Shown: positions 47,933 through 59,121, counted from the stretch's first letter. The stretch: DNA of 64,000 bases from Candidatus Sulfotelmatobacter sp. (GCA_030041475.1 JASHNU010000075.1:1-64000), one strand, 5' to 3'. Program-made: numbers and translations. The notes: generated by a model not told the origin, from the sequence alone.

Positions 47933-48460
47933 GGGAGGAGATCATACCTCGGAAAAGATGTTGGGGTGTATCCGTCAAGATCGGCGTCAATCCGCGGATA
48001 AGTTCACCCAAACGCAGAACGGCCCGCGGACTCATTCGAGCCTGCGGGCCGCCCGGTGGACTGTTTGGGATTGACCAAGAGGTGGTCACTCTACGTGGCC
48101 TCTCAACGGCGACTCCGGGTTTCGTCTTTTGGACGACCTGACCGACCTGCGCCAGGCGGAAACAATCCTTTACTCACCGGTAGTGTGCGGGCTGTAGCTC
48201 CGGCGCATACGCTGTCCCATTTCTCGCGTTCTTTGCGAGAAGTGGGGGCGTTCCGCGCCCGAAGCCCCGCTTAGAGCGACCTGCTCTAAGTCTCAGCCAC
48301 CTCACCTGGTCTTTGGGTACTTCTACTACTGCCTTCAGAACTTGTCATCAGACCACCTCCTTTCCGGTGTACGCGCAGATTAGTATGAAACAAGCCACGG
48401 CGTCAATCGCGCGAACGTGGCGTACCACCAGAAGTAACAGGCAAAAGTAACAGGGCCGAA

Positions 48461-50014
48461 CTAGGGCAGTCCGAACGCATAGATTGCGCTCCCAGCCGCA
48501 ATCGCCACATATTCTTTTCCGTCGACCGCGAAAGCCATGGGCGCGGCATAGACGGCGCCGCCCATCTGGAAATGCCACAGGGGCCGGAGCGTCTTGTCCT
48601 GAAAGGCAATAAAGTTGCCCTCCGCGTCCCCGCTGAACACCAGGCCGCCCGCGGTCGACAGCACGCCCGACCATGTTGGCGAGGTGTGCTGAAATTTTTC
48701 TTTCACCTCGCCAGTCGCGGGATCGATTGCTTTCAAAAATCCGAAATAAGGTTCGGCTTCCTCCGAGGGAAAATACGCGCTGCCGTAAAATGCGTGTCCC
48801 GCCTCATAGGGCTGCGGAGCGGTTGAGAAGGTGTCACACTGATCGCGCGCCGTGACGTAAAACCACTCCGTCACAGGATCGTAGGTCGGCGACATGAAAT
48901 TCGTCGTGCCGAGCGCGCCCGGACACACTGTGTGTCCCTCCAGTGTCGGTGATGCGTTCTTGTTCGCGATCGGTCGCCCCTCTGCATCTCTTGTGTCGCT
49001 CCATGTTTGCTTGCCATAAGCGGTCGCCGAGATCAGCTTTCCCGTCTCGCGATCAAGCAGGTAGAAAAATCCGTTGCGATTGGCCTGCGCGATGAGCTTC
49101 TTGCCACTGGCGTCGATAATCACCGGAACCTGGGTCGCATCCCAGTCGTGTTCGTCGTGCCTGGTGAACTGGAAATACCAGTTCAGCTTGCCGGTGTCGG
49201 CGTTAATCGCGAGCAGGGAATTGCTGTACAAATTGTCGCCGGCGCGACCCTCGCCACGATTTGACGGCGATGGATTCCCCGTCGGCCAGAAAATCTGGTT
49301 CGTCGCCGGATCGTAAGTACCTGTGTTCCACGCCGGCGCGCCGCCAACTTTCCACGAATCACCCTCCCAGGTTTCATGTCCCGGCTCACCCGGCCCGGGC
49401 ACGGTGTAGAAGCGCCATTTGCGCTTGCCGGTGTCGGCGTCGTAGGCGTCGATGAATCCGCGCACGCCATATTCACCGCCGGAGATGCCGATCACGATCA
49501 GATTGTTCACCGCCAGCGGCGCTACGGTGAAACTGTGTCCCGTACGATAGTCGGCTGCAGTCACATCCCAGACGACGGCGCCGGTCTTGGCGTCGAGTGC
49601 GATCACGTGCGCATCGAGCGTTCCGAGAAAAACTTTGTCGCCGAGGATCGCCAGTCCGCGATTCACGCGTCCGCAGCACGGGCGAATGTCTGCCGGAATT
49701 TGCCGCTGATACATCCAGATCGGCCGTCCCGTGCGCGCGTCGAGTGCGAAGGCACGGTCATCCTGCGCGGTCGCATACATAATTCCGTCCACGACCAGCG
49801 GCGTAGTTTCGAGCTTGCCCGTCGCGGCGGTTTGATACACCCACCTGGCCACAAGCGAATGCACATTGCCAAGATTGATCTGATCGAGCTTGCTGAAACG
49901 CTTCCCGGAGTAGTCGCCCGAGTAAGTCAGCCAGTTCTGGGGCTCTTTGGCCGCATTCACCAGCCGCTCAAACGTGACCTGTGCGTGGGAAACGACTCCG
50001 ATGCCGTAGATCAT
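48461..50014 (-). CDS. PQQ-dependent dehydrogenase (methanol/ethanol dehydrogenase family)
   Basis: NWLTYSGDYSGKRFSKLDQINLGNVHSLVARWVYQT; CCGRVNRGLAI; signal-peptide start MIYGIGVVSHAQ at 50014 preferred over 50194. Confidence 0.88.
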   Translation of the reverse strand: MIYGIGVVSHAQVTFERLVNAAKEPQNWLTYSGDYSGKRFSKLDQINLGNVHSLVARWVYQTAATGKLETTPLVVDGIMYATAQDDRAFALDARTGRPIWMYQRQIPADIRPCCGRVNRGLAILGDKVFLGTLDAHVIALDAKTGAVVWDVTAADYRTGHSFTVAPLAVNNLIVIGISGGEYGVRGFIDAYDADTGKRKWRFYTVPGPGEPGHETWEGDSWKVGGAPAWNTGTYDPATNQIFWPTGNPSPSNRGEGRAGDNLYSNSLLAINADTGKLNWYFQFTRHDEHDWDATQVPVIIDASGKKLIAQANRNGFFYLLDRETGKLISATAYGKQTWSDTRDAEGRPIANKNASPTLEGHTVCPGALGTTNFMSPTYDPVTEWFYVTARDQCDTFSTAPQPYEAGHAFYGSAYFPSEEAEPYFGFLKAIDPATGEVKEKFQHTSPTWSGVLSTAGGLVFSGDAEGNFIAFQDKTLRPLWHFQMGGAVYAAPMAFAVDGKEYVAIAAGSAIYAFGLP

Positions 50015-50190
50015 GGCACCAAGTGTAGCGATCGCAAACGCTCTAGCCACTCGGTGGAAGAGCGGCGCTTCAGCGCCGCGTAAGCGAGCAAGAAAATAGA
50101 GGGGCTTTAGCCCCGGTACACCAGGCCTAAAGGCCTTATTGAAACGATCGTTAGACGCGGCCCTGAAATGGCCGCTCTTCCACTCTTCCG

Positions 50191-51024
50191 TCATTTCGCC
50201 CCCACGCTCACCAGAAACGCCACGATGTCTTCGAGATCCTTGTCGCTCAACATGTCCGCGTCGTACTTCGGCATCGCCGACTGCCTCGACTTGTGGAACG
50301 AACGCAGCGTGCTCTTGTCCAGCAGATGAATCTTCTCGTTCGTGTCCATGATCTGCACGCTGAAACTGTCTTCATTCAGCGTCGCGCCCTTGATTTCTTT
50401 CCCGTCGGCCGTCACGACGGTGACGCTTTCATACTCCTGGGGAAATTCTTTGGTAGCTTCCGTCAATCCCCAGGCCAGCTGTCGGCTGGGATTCCGCACC
50501 GAATCGACAATCGCCTCGCGCGTGCGCGACGCGCCCACGCCGGTGAGCTCCGGGCCGAACCTGCCACCTTTGCCCTCGACCATGTGGCAGAGCGAGCAAT
50601 TCGCATCGCCGAAAAACAAGTCTTTTCCGTGCGCAGCAACCCCGAGCGGCGTCGATGGGGCCCTCACTTCCTGGCTACGTATGTAAGTGATGATCTGCCA
50701 GATTTCCTCGTCGGTCATGCCGACGCCCTGACCGTTGGTCCCATTGGCCGGCATCGCCGTGCCGGGAATGCCGTTGCTGATGACCTGGAACATCTCCGCG
50801 TCGGAGTGCGTGTGCTTCTTGACAGCCCGCGTCAAATCGGGCCCGCGCCCGCCGCCGCGCGCGCCCAAACCGTGACACAGCGCGCAGTTGATGCGGAACT
50901 CATACTCGCCCGCCTTCGCAGCCTTTGCATCGCCTGCGAGCGGATTGTCGTTCTGCGCCGCCGTGTAGGCGGCGGTGCCGAGAAACATCGCAACGACCAG
51001 CGCGAAATAACATCGGTTGCCCAT
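50191..51024 (-). CDS. Di-heme cytochrome c
   Basis: CALCH and CSLCH heme motifs; signal peptide. Confidence 0.9.
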   Translation of the reverse strand: MGNRCYFALVVAMFLGTAAYTAAQNDNPLAGDAKAAKAGEYEFRINCALCHGLGARGGGRGPDLTRAVKKHTHSDAEMFQVISNGIPGTAMPANGTNGQGVGMTDEEIWQIITYIRSQEVRAPSTPLGVAAHGKDLFFGDANCSLCHMVEGKGGRFGPELTGVGASRTREAIVDSVRNPSRQLAWGLTEATKEFPQEYESVTVVTADGKEIKGATLNEDSFSVQIMDTNEKIHLLDKSTLRSFHKSRQSAMPKYDADMLSDKDLEDIVAFLVSVGAK

Positions 51025-51255
51025 GGATCACCTGAGGGAAATTCCACGCATTCTACGCCAACGAATCACGCTTCGAGCTTTGGAAATCTGGTTCTCTGAA
51101 AAATTCCGCGGTGGTAGCAACAATCCTGCCGGACATGTCCGCCGGATATCTGACACTTGCACTTTTGGCTCTCTACACTGAAATCCTCCCCTGATTGTGC
51201 CGATTACTGCATCAGTGGCTGCTGATTCACCTGAGTGATGCAAGCTGCTGATCTG

Positions 51256-51894
51256 TCAGCCTTTCCAGCGAAAGGCATCGGGCTGAGGCAGTCCGAGATG
51301 GGCTAGCACGCGATGGGCAAACTCGCGCGCCATTTCATCCAAGGAGGCAGGCCGGTAATAAAAGGCCGGGATGAGCGGAAAGATCGTGGCCCCGGAGTCG
51401 GCTGCACGGTACAGGTTGCGGATGTGAATTTTGTGGAGCGGCGTCTCGCGCACGCACAACACCAGCGGGCGGTTCTCTTTCAGCGTAACGTCGGCCGCGC
51501 GCTCGATCAGGTGAGAGGCGATGCCGTTCGCGATGCGAGCCAGCGTGCCCACGCTGCACGGGATGACGACCATGGCATCGGCGGGATAAGAACCGCTGGC
51601 CACGTTCGCTCCAATGTCGTCGTTCGATTGCAGATGGATTTTCCCGGCAGAGCGCCTGCCGCGTGCCGGCGAAGAAGTGCCGAGGATGCGGGCGATCAAG
51701 TTGGATCGACCCTTCACGTTCAGTTCTTCGGCCATGACGCGCAGCGCGCTGTCGGAAGCAATGAAATTGACCGTTTCAATGCGCCGGTCGCGTTCGAGGG
51801 CAAGCAGGAAGTGCCGCAGAAAGATGGCTCCGCTGGCGCCGGTGGTGGCGACGGTCAGATTCTGCGGCGGCTGGTTAGTCAAAACGTATGGCAA
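51256..51894 (-). CDS. ubiX: Flavin prenyltransferase UbiX
   Basis: LTVATTGASGAIFLRHFLLAL; VIPCSVGTLARIANGIASHLIERAADVTLKENRPLVLCVRETPLHKIHIRNLYRAADSGATIFP. Confidence 0.93.
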   Translation of the reverse strand: MPYVLTNQPPQNLTVATTGASGAIFLRHFLLALERDRRIETVNFIASDSALRVMAEELNVKGRSNLIARILGTSSPARGRRSAGKIHLQSNDDIGANVASGSYPADAMVVIPCSVGTLARIANGIASHLIERAADVTLKENRPLVLCVRETPLHKIHIRNLYRAADSGATIFPLIPAFYYRPASLDEMAREFAHRVLAHLGLPQPDAFRWKG

Positions 51895-51993
51895 ATCGCC
51901 TCCAGTTTCTGGCGCACGAAATTTGGAGCATAGGGAGCCTGCCCCGTCGAAGTCAAGCCAGACGGAATAGGAGCTGGTAGCTGGAAGCTATAC

Positions 51994-53607
51994 ATGGCAT
52001 CGCCCACCAATCTCCGGTCGCGCCGCAACGCCGCACAACTGCAGGCGCTGGCGGGTGTGGAGCGCGAAATCCGCAGTCAGGATTCACACAACCGGCGCAA
52101 ATATCTGCGCGAGTTCAACCACGCATTCCGCAACTACGAATCTCTGCTCGATTCCGAGCAGGTTCAGAATGCTCTGCGCGCTGCCGATGTTGTGCTCATC
52201 GGCGACTATCACGCCTTGGCCGCGGCCCAGCGCTACGCCGCGTCCATGCTCGAGCAGCGCGCCCTCACCGGCGACCGCTCCGTCGTGCTGGGTGTCGAAA
52301 CCATTTTCGCGCGCGACCAGCATATTCTCGACGAATGGTGGCGGCGCGAGATCGACGAGGCCGAACTGCGCCAGCGCATCCGCTTCGATCTCGACTGGGG
52401 ATATGACTGGTCGCCCTTCCGCGAATTGCTCGTCGCTGCGCGCGATCACGCCGAGGCTCTGTACGGCCTGGACTGCATGCCGCGTGAAGACCTGCGCAAA
52501 ATCGGAGCCCGCGATCGCCACGCCGCGGCCAAAATTTCAGAAATTCGTGAGCGTCATCCCAATGCCGTGATTTTTGTGCTCTTCGGCGAGTCGCATCTCG
52601 CCCCCGGCCACCTGCCACGGGTGCTCGAGAAGCAAATGCCGGGCGCGAAGATCCTCACGGTTCTGCAGAACGTTGACGCGCTATACTGGCGCGCCGCAGG
52701 CGAGCGCTCCGATAAAGTGGAAGCCGTCCGCGTCAATGACGACGTTTTGTGCGTGTTCAACGCCACGCCGCTGGAAAAATACGAGAGCTACCGCCTGTTT
52801 CTCGATCAATGGAGCCGCGCCGATGAAGGCCCGGACTTCGCTCCCACCATTTACAACCTGATCGACAGCCTGGCCAGCTTCCTCGAAATCAACCGTTACG
52901 CCCCGCACAACGGCACCCAGCCCAAGTTTCTGATCGACCTGCTTCCCGAGGTGCACGGCAGGTCGTCTGACGTGATGCTGCGTCGCCTGCTCAATCGCAA
53001 GGGAATGACGGAAACAGAATGCGAATCGCTGCTGGCCAGTGTCGAAGACCGCGGCAGCGCCTATCTGCCGCTGATCAATGCCTTCTACATCCGGGAAATT
53101 CAGATGGTGCATGCCGCCGAAGACGCCGCGCGCTTTCTGCATCATGCCTGCCAGGGTCTGCCGCAACGTCTGAATGGCCGGAAGCCCGACGGAACCCGAG
53201 CGAACGGGGACAGGGCCGGTGAACGCAGAACTTCGATGGACGACTTCTACGCACACGTGATCGAGCATGCGGTCGCGGACTTTGGATCGCGAGTGCTCCA
53301 TCCCTCGCGGCCCGTCCCGGCCGCCGATGAATCGCTGCAGTTGTCGCGTGCCGCGCTCGAGAAGGCCGCGCAAACTGCCAGCCGTGGGGGCGACGATAAA
53401 GCGGAATCCGCAGCGCGGGAGTGGGGCTACCGCATCGGCAGCCAGATCTACGAAGCCTATCTTGCCGGCAAAGTCGCCCCCAGCGGAGTGCGCCGCCTCT
53501 TCCTCGCCCACCTCGGCGAGTCCGGGATGGCGCGCAAAGTCTGCGCGGCAGTGATCGCAAAGCTGCGTGCCATCTCGCGTCCTTCGGCGCGTGCAGCCCA
53601 CGCTTAA
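51994..53607 (+). CDS. ChaN-like protein
   Basis: ADVVLIGDYHALAAAQRYAASMLEQRA...FVLFGESHLAPGHLPRVLE. Confidence 0.7.
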   Translation: MASPTNLRSRRNAAQLQALAGVEREIRSQDSHNRRKYLREFNHAFRNYESLLDSEQVQNALRAADVVLIGDYHALAAAQRYAASMLEQRALTGDRSVVLGVETIFARDQHILDEWWRREIDEAELRQRIRFDLDWGYDWSPFRELLVAARDHAEALYGLDCMPREDLRKIGARDRHAAAKISEIRERHPNAVIFVLFGESHLAPGHLPRVLEKQMPGAKILTVLQNVDALYWRAAGERSDKVEAVRVNDDVLCVFNATPLEKYESYRLFLDQWSRADEGPDFAPTIYNLIDSLASFLEINRYAPHNGTQPKFLIDLLPEVHGRSSDVMLRRLLNRKGMTETECESLLASVEDRGSAYLPLINAFYIREIQMVHAAEDAARFLHHACQGLPQRLNGRKPDGTRANGDRAGERRTSMDDFYAHVIEHAVADFGSRVLHPSRPVPAADESLQLSRAALEKAAQTASRGGDDKAESAAREWGYRIGSQIYEAYLAGKVAPSGVRRLFLAHLGESGMARKVCAAVIAKLRAISRPSARAAHA

Positions 53608-53644
53608 GAGCCGTTCCCATCTGCTAATCTAGACCCCGCCCGGC

Positions 53645-54418
53645 TTGACGCTGATTGCTGAGTGCTTCTTGAACGCCGCATCCATCCGCCAGATTTTTGA
53701 GCAGGTCCGCAAGGGCAAGCTCACGCCGGACGCAGCAGTCGCCCGCCTGCGTCATCTGCCCTTCGAGGATCTCGGCTTTGCAAAAGTTGACCACCACCGC
53801 GCGCTGCGGGCTGGCATGCCCGAAGTCATCCTCGGGGAAGGCAAAACGCCGGCGCAAATCGCCACGATCTTCGCGCGGCTTGCGCGCCACGGCGGAAATG
53901 TTCTGGCGACGCGCGCCAGCGAGAAGCAATTTGCCGCGGTAAGAAAGAAGGTTCGCGCCGCAGAGTTTCACGAGCTTGCCCGAGCAATTGTCCTCAAGCG
54001 CGATCACGCAAAATACGGCAAAGGTGTGATCGCCGTCGTCTCCGCGGGCACCAGCGATATTCCCGTCGCCGAAGAAGCGGTCGTCACCGCCGAAATTATG
54101 GGTAACGAGGTCGAGCATTTCTACGACGTCGGCGTCGCAGGTATCCATCGCCTGCTGGCGAACCGCGAGGCGTTGACCCGGGCGCGTGTGGTCATCGTCT
54201 GTGCGGGAATGGAGGGGGCGCTGCCCAGCGTCGTCGGTGGCCTGGTCGGCGTCCCGGTGATTGCCGTGCCGACGAGTATCGGCTACGGGGCGTCGTTCAA
54301 GGGCCTGGCGGCGCTGCTTGGCATGCTGAATTCCTGCGCTTCGAATGTGAGCGTGGTGAATATCGATAACGGTTTCGGCGCGGGGTACATCGCCTCGCTG
54401 ATAAACCGCTTGCCGTGA
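53645..54418 (+). CDS. larB: Nickel pincer cofactor biosynthesis protein LarB
   Basis: [74 protein letters not shown]. Confidence 0.92.
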   Translation: MTLIAECFLNAASIRQIFEQVRKGKLTPDAAVARLRHLPFEDLGFAKVDHHRALRAGMPEVILGEGKTPAQIATIFARLARHGGNVLATRASEKQFAAVRKKVRAAEFHELARAIVLKRDHAKYGKGVIAVVSAGTSDIPVAEEAVVTAEIMGNEVEHFYDVGVAGIHRLLANREALTRARVVIVCAGMEGALPSVVGGLVGVPVIAVPTSIGYGASFKGLAALLGMLNSCASNVSVVNIDNGFGAGYIASLINRLP

Positions 54419-54482
54419 TCTTGCGAAAGATTTCGCATCCAACAACCTGCCAAAAGCATTTTTGTCAATGTAAGAAATAGCT

Positions 54483-54920
54483 ATGTTAGGAGTGGCTATG
54501 TCCCAATCACTCTCTCTCGAAGCAAAGAATCTGATCGACCGCCCCAACTTCGCCCACCTCGCCACACTGATGCCGGACGGATCTCCGCTGTCGACGCCGG
54601 TTTGGATTGGACGCGAAGGCGACATGATCGTGATCTCGATAAGCGATTGGTCGCTGAAAGGGAAGAACACGAAGAAGGACCCGCGGGTTTCGCTTTCGAT
54701 TGTCGATTTCAAGAATCCCTATGAAGAATTGCAGATTCGGGGGCGGGTGGCGGAGATACGGCCCGATCCGGATTTCAAGATCATGAATCCGATTTCGCAC
54801 AAGTACATTGGGAGGCCGTTTCCGATTCACATGCAGGGTCCGGGGCGGATCGCGTTGATGATCGAAGTAGAAAAAGAGCGCTATACCCGGGTGCCGCTGG
54901 AGCACACTCCGCCGAAATAG
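54483..54920 (+). CDS. PPOX-class F420-dependent oxidoreductase
   Basis: NFAHLATLMPDGSPLSTPVWIGREGDMIVIS...GRPFP. Confidence 0.82.
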   Translation: MLGVAMSQSLSLEAKNLIDRPNFAHLATLMPDGSPLSTPVWIGREGDMIVISISDWSLKGKNTKKDPRVSLSIVDFKNPYEELQIRGRVAEIRPDPDFKIMNPISHKYIGRPFPIHMQGPGRIALMIEVEKERYTRVPLEHTPPK

Positions 54921-54975
54921 CGAAGGGCGCGGCCGCAGCCGCGCCCCGTCACCGCTACTCAGCTCATAAGTCTGC

Positions 54976-55782
54976 TTACATTCCCTGTTGCGCACCGGGC
55001 TGGCTCGCGCCCGCGACCTGCAGCTTGTTCTCGACCGTGAAGGCGCCAAAGATCTGGTTGGCCCGCAGGCCAGCAACTTCTTTATCCATCTTTCTGTCGA
55101 CCGTGCCGTAGAGCGTCACGTGCCCGTTGGCGACGATGATGCGAATCGGCCGTGCCGGGTCCAGCGCATACTTGCTCAGCACGGAGTCACGGTAGATGGC
55201 GCGTTCGGCGCGCAGGCGCAAGCCGTCATCCATCGGGGAAACCGGTGCTACGGAGACATTGTCGATCACGTCTTTGACGCCAGGCATGTTTGCGATGTCA
55301 GCCAGAGCTTCGTCGCGGCCCACTCCGGTGCGGTCCTGGCCTTCAATCGCCACCACACCGTCTTTTACATCGATGGCGAAGTAGTCGAAGGTGCTGTCGT
55401 AGCCCGCGCGCACGTAGCGCATCTTCTTGACCAGCGTGGCTTCGAGTTGGGCGTCGGGAACACCGGGCCCGGCAACGGTGATCAGGTTGCGTACGCCCCC
55501 GACGTTCGCGATTTTGCGTGCGGCCTTGGCGGCGTCCAGCTTGCGCTGGTATAGATCGACCGTGCCGGTCAAAGTCACGATGCCGTCCTCCACACTCGAC
55601 TTCACGCCGCTGAACTGACTCTTGGCCGCCATCCTCCTGGTTACCGTGGTCTGGATCTGGTTGTCATAGCGGGCCGCCGCCGTAGGCTCGGCGAAAAGCG
55701 TCGCGCTGAGCAGCCCGACGGCCAGCAGAGAACTCACCAGTTGTACCAGTGTCTTTCTTGCAAGCATTTTTCTTGTGAACAT
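54976..55782 (-). CDS. BON-domain secreted protein
   Basis: VKSSVEDGIVTLTGTVDLYQRKLDAAKAARKIANVGGVRNLI; three BON-like repeats. Confidence 0.85.
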   Translation of the reverse strand: MFTRKMLARKTLVQLVSSLLAVGLLSATLFAEPTAAARYDNQIQTTVTRRMAAKSQFSGVKSSVEDGIVTLTGTVDLYQRKLDAAKAARKIANVGGVRNLITVAGPGVPDAQLEATLVKKMRYVRAGYDSTFDYFAIDVKDGVVAIEGQDRTGVGRDEALADIANMPGVKDVIDNVSVAPVSPMDDGLRLRAERAIYRDSVLSKYALDPARPIRIIVANGHVTLYGTVDRKMDKEVAGLRANQIFGAFTVENKLQVAGASQPGAQQGM

Positions 55783-55991
55783 CTTTCACCTCCGTCGTTG
55801 ACGAATCTTTACGAATTAACCATCCGGTTAATTCTTCGATGAACCGCGATCGGCGAAAGATGCACGCAAGAAACGAAGATATTTTGCGATCCCAGGTCAG
55901 TGAGAGCGCAACTTTTCAGGGCGAAATGGGTTCGCAGCAGAAGCCGAAGCGTGCAGATTTGACGCTGCGTTCTGCCGCGAAAAAAGAGAGC

Positions 55992-56348
55992 CTATCTCCG
56001 CGATTGGTGGGCGCGAGCAGGGGCGGTGTTCTTCCGTTTCGGCCGATTCTTGAAAGCTGCCCCGCTGAAGCACCAGTATCCCGCCATCGATCCGCCCGCA
56101 AAGACCGACCACAAGATAGTGTTGCCCCACGAGCTGTACTTCTCCAGACCGAGATGCGCGAGGTCCCAGAACGTGAGCGGCCAGACGAACAGTCCGTAGA
56201 CTCCCAGCACCATCAGAACTGCCGCAATGCCGACGGCCAGCGCCATGGCGCCCGCCGACAGGCTCTCAAACAGGAGCATGCCCCAGTGCTGATCGGCCGG
56301 GTCGGGCCGGGCGGCATTCTCTCGCGTTCGTTTTACAAGAGGAGACAT
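55992..56348 (-). CDS. Small membrane protein, hypothetical
   Basis: 118 aa, 2 TM segments. Confidence 0.5.
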   Translation of the reverse strand: MSPLVKRTRENAARPDPADQHWGMLLFESLSAGAMALAVGIAAVLMVLGVYGLFVWPLTFWDLAHLGLEKYSSWGNTILWSVFAGGSMAGYWCFSGAAFKNRPKRKNTAPARAHQSRR

Positions 56349-56550
56349 CGGTCTGTGGGAAGAAGCACGGCGCCAAGGCGCGTGCTTCCAGTTTCGAGCA
56401 TAAAGAGCCGGTGGCAGCTCTCCAAGTTACGAAGGGCTCAAAGTCCTTGTCCAGATTGGCTTTCCCCCTTATGGGATTACCCCCGTAACTTTCTAGCCAG
56501 TAACGGGCGTTTTACGATTCCGAAGGCGAATCTTAGGGGGAAATTCGCGC

Positions 56551-59121
56551 ATGGGTGATCGTGTCACCCAATCCCGGGATCGACTCGCGCACGCTCAGCG
56601 TCTGCAGGACGCTTTGGAGAGCGGCGCCCCCCCGGCTTTTCTAACCCCTCACGATCCGCCTCCGGCCAATGATTCCTGCTCGGCGGCTTCGTGTCCGGCC
56701 CCGGCGCCGCCTAACGGTTCCTCGGCAGATTTTGCTGAGCAGAGTTTCGCCAATTCAGAAATCCGGCTGCAATTTATCGGGCAGATGTCGGAAGCTTCAC
56801 CCGATGGTGTGAGCATCGTTGATTGCGACAACCACGTGCTCTGGGCGAATGACGCGTTTCTCAAACTGTTCGGCTACGATCACGCTGAGGTACATGGGCA
56901 ATCGCTGGAGAATACGATTGTGCCTTCGGAGCGTCTGGCCGAAGTGCAATGGTCGATCGAAGCTATAGCCAAAGGTCAGAACATCACGCTGGAAACTCAG
57001 AGGCGCAAGAAAGATGGTCAGCTCGTCGATGTCACTCTCTCCATCGTGCCCTTGTTTTGGGAAGGAAAGATCGCGGGATATTCCGCCACCTACCGCGACA
57101 TTTCTGACCGCAAGCGCATGGAAGCGCTGAGTTCGGCTCTCTACCGCGTCGCGGAGAAGAGCAGCAGCGCGCACGATCTGCAGCAGTTCTTTGCCGCCGT
57201 GCATAGCATTGTCGACGAGCTGATGTACGCGCGCAGCTTCTACATCGCCCTCTACGATGAAGCCGCCGATCTCATCACTTTCCCCTATTTCGTTGACGAG
57301 CATGATGCCGCTCCGCCGCCGAAGAAAATGGGCCGCGGGCTGACCGACTTCCTCATCCGCAGCGGAGAACCCCTGCTCGCCACGCCTGAGGTGCTGCAGG
57401 GGATGGAAGACCGGGGCGAGGTCGAGCGCAACGGTTCGCGCTCGCTCGACTGGATGGGCGTGCCCTTGAAAGTGAACAACCACACTTTCGGTGCGCTGGT
57501 GGTTCAGACCTACACCAAGAACATCCGCTACGGCGAGCGCGACAAGGAGATTCTTACATTCGTGGCCCGCCAGGTCGCCAGTGCTGTCGAGATCAAGCGA
57601 AACGAGCAGGCTCTGCGCCGTTCCGAAGCTCGCTACCGCTCCCTGGTGCAGAGCTCGGTCTATGGAATCTACCGCTCCAGTCTGGAAGGGCGTTTTCTCG
57701 ACGTGAACCCAGCGCTGATTACGATGTTAGGCTATGCGTCTGCGGAAGAAGTTCTTCTGCTCGATCCCGAGAAAGACGTTTTCGCTCGCCCCGAAGAGCA
57801 CACTCATCTCATCGACGAATTCCGCCGCACCGGGCGGCTGGATGGCATAGAGGTGAAATGGCAGCGCAAGGACGGCAAGCTGATCACCGTACGCATCAGC
57901 GGGCGCGCCGTGAGCAGCGCGGACGAGCCGGCCGACGTTCTCGAAGCTATCGCCGAAGACGTGACCGACCGCCGCGTGCTCGAAGATCAGTTCCGGCAGG
58001 CGCAAAAAATGGAGGCTGTCGGACGCCTGGCCGGCGGCGTGGCGCACGACTTCAACAACCTGCTCATGGTCATCAGCGGCTACGCCGAAGTCATTCTTGC
58101 GGAACTGGACATGGCGAGTCCGCTGCACGAGAAGGCGCGCGCGATCCAGCAGGCATCCGACCGGGCCACCACGCTGACCCGCCAGTTGCTGGCCTTCAGC
58201 AGGAAGCAGCTACTGGAACTGAAAGTCGTCGACGTCAACACCATCGTAGAGGACATGGAGCGCCTGTTGCGCCCGCTCATCGGCGAAAATGTCGACCTGG
58301 TCACCAAGCTCGCAGCCGATGCCGGCCACACGCGCGCCGATGCCGGCCAACTCGAGCAAGTGTTGATGAACCTGGTGGTCAACGCCAAAGACGCCATGCC
58401 CGACGGCGGCACGCTCACCATTCAGACGCAGAGAATCTCCGTCGACGACAGCCATCGCTGGGGGCAGACCTTCATCCGCCGTGGCAGCTACGTCCTGCTT
58501 TCCGTCAGCGACACGGGCATGGGCATGGACAAGGAAACCCAGTCGCGCATCTTCGAACCGTTTTTTACCACCAAAGACAAAGGCAAAGGCACCGGCCTGG
58601 GACTCTCCACCGTCTACGGCATCGTCAAGCAGAGCGGCGGGTACGTCATGGTGCAGAGCGAAGAAGGCCGCGGCACAACTTTCCACATCTACCTGCCGCA
58701 CGTGGATGCGCCGGCCGAGAGCCATGCCGCTCCGGTCGCGCGCACCGCCATGGGCGGCACCGAGACCGTGCTGCTGGTCGAAGACGAAGAATCCGTGCGC
58801 CAACTCGTGCGCGAGACACTGACGGCCAAGGGCTATCGAGTGATCGAGGCGGAAAACGGCGAAGAGGGCGTGGCGGCCGCCGCGAAACACGAAGGAAAAA
58901 TCGATCTTGTGATCACGGACGTGGTCATGCCTGGCATCGGCGGACGCGAACTGGTCAAGCGCCTCGCAACCACGCGGCCCGACACCAAAGTCCTTTATCT
59001 CTCCGGCTATACCGAAGAAGCGATCGGCGGCGAGGGAACCATCGAGATGGGCGCCGCCTTCCTGCAGAAGCCCTTCACCCTGCAAAACCTGTCCCGCAAA
59101 GTTAGGGAAGTGCTGGGGTAG
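56551..59121 (+). CDS. Hybrid histidine kinase (PAS-GAF-PAS-HisKA-HATPase-REC)
   Basis: GGVAHDFNNLLMVISGYAEVI; GTGLGLSTVYGIVKQSGG; VLLVEDEESVRQLVRETL...DLVITDVVMPGIGG. Confidence 0.95.
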   Translation: MGDRVTQSRDRLAHAQRLQDALESGAPPAFLTPHDPPPANDSCSAASCPAPAPPNGSSADFAEQSFANSEIRLQFIGQMSEASPDGVSIVDCDNHVLWANDAFLKLFGYDHAEVHGQSLENTIVPSERLAEVQWSIEAIAKGQNITLETQRRKKDGQLVDVTLSIVPLFWEGKIAGYSATYRDISDRKRMEALSSALYRVAEKSSSAHDLQQFFAAVHSIVDELMYARSFYIALYDEAADLITFPYFVDEHDAAPPPKKMGRGLTDFLIRSGEPLLATPEVLQGMEDRGEVERNGSRSLDWMGVPLKVNNHTFGALVVQTYTKNIRYGERDKEILTFVARQVASAVEIKRNEQALRRSEARYRSLVQSSVYGIYRSSLEGRFLDVNPALITMLGYASAEEVLLLDPEKDVFARPEEHTHLIDEFRRTGRLDGIEVKWQRKDGKLITVRISGRAVSSADEPADVLEAIAEDVTDRRVLEDQFRQAQKMEAVGRLAGGVAHDFNNLLMVISGYAEVILAELDMASPLHEKARAIQQASDRATTLTRQLLAFSRKQLLELKVVDVNTIVEDMERLLRPLIGENVDLVTKLAADAGHTRADAGQLEQVLMNLVVNAKDAMPDGGTLTIQTQRISVDDSHRWGQTFIRRGSYVLLSVSDTGMGMDKETQSRIFEPFFTTKDKGKGTGLGLSTVYGIVKQSGGYVMVQSEEGRGTTFHIYLPHVDAPAESHAAPVARTAMGGTETVLLVEDEESVRQLVRETLTAKGYRVIEAENGEEGVAAAAKHEGKIDLVITDVVMPGIGGRELVKRLATTRPDTKVLYLSGYTEEAIGGEGTIEMGAAFLQKPFTLQNLSRKVREVLG

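Noticed and set aside
48286-48348. The 20-aa ORF as PqqA
   Set aside because: Lacks the conserved E-x3-Y core required of PqqA despite proximity to a PQQ dehydrogenase
50015-50194. N-terminal 60 residues of the PQQ dehydrogenase ORF as coding
   Set aside because: They translate an intergenic hairpin repeat (GGGGCTTTAGCCCC, GGCGCTTCAGCGCC); a signal-peptide-like start at 50014 is more likely
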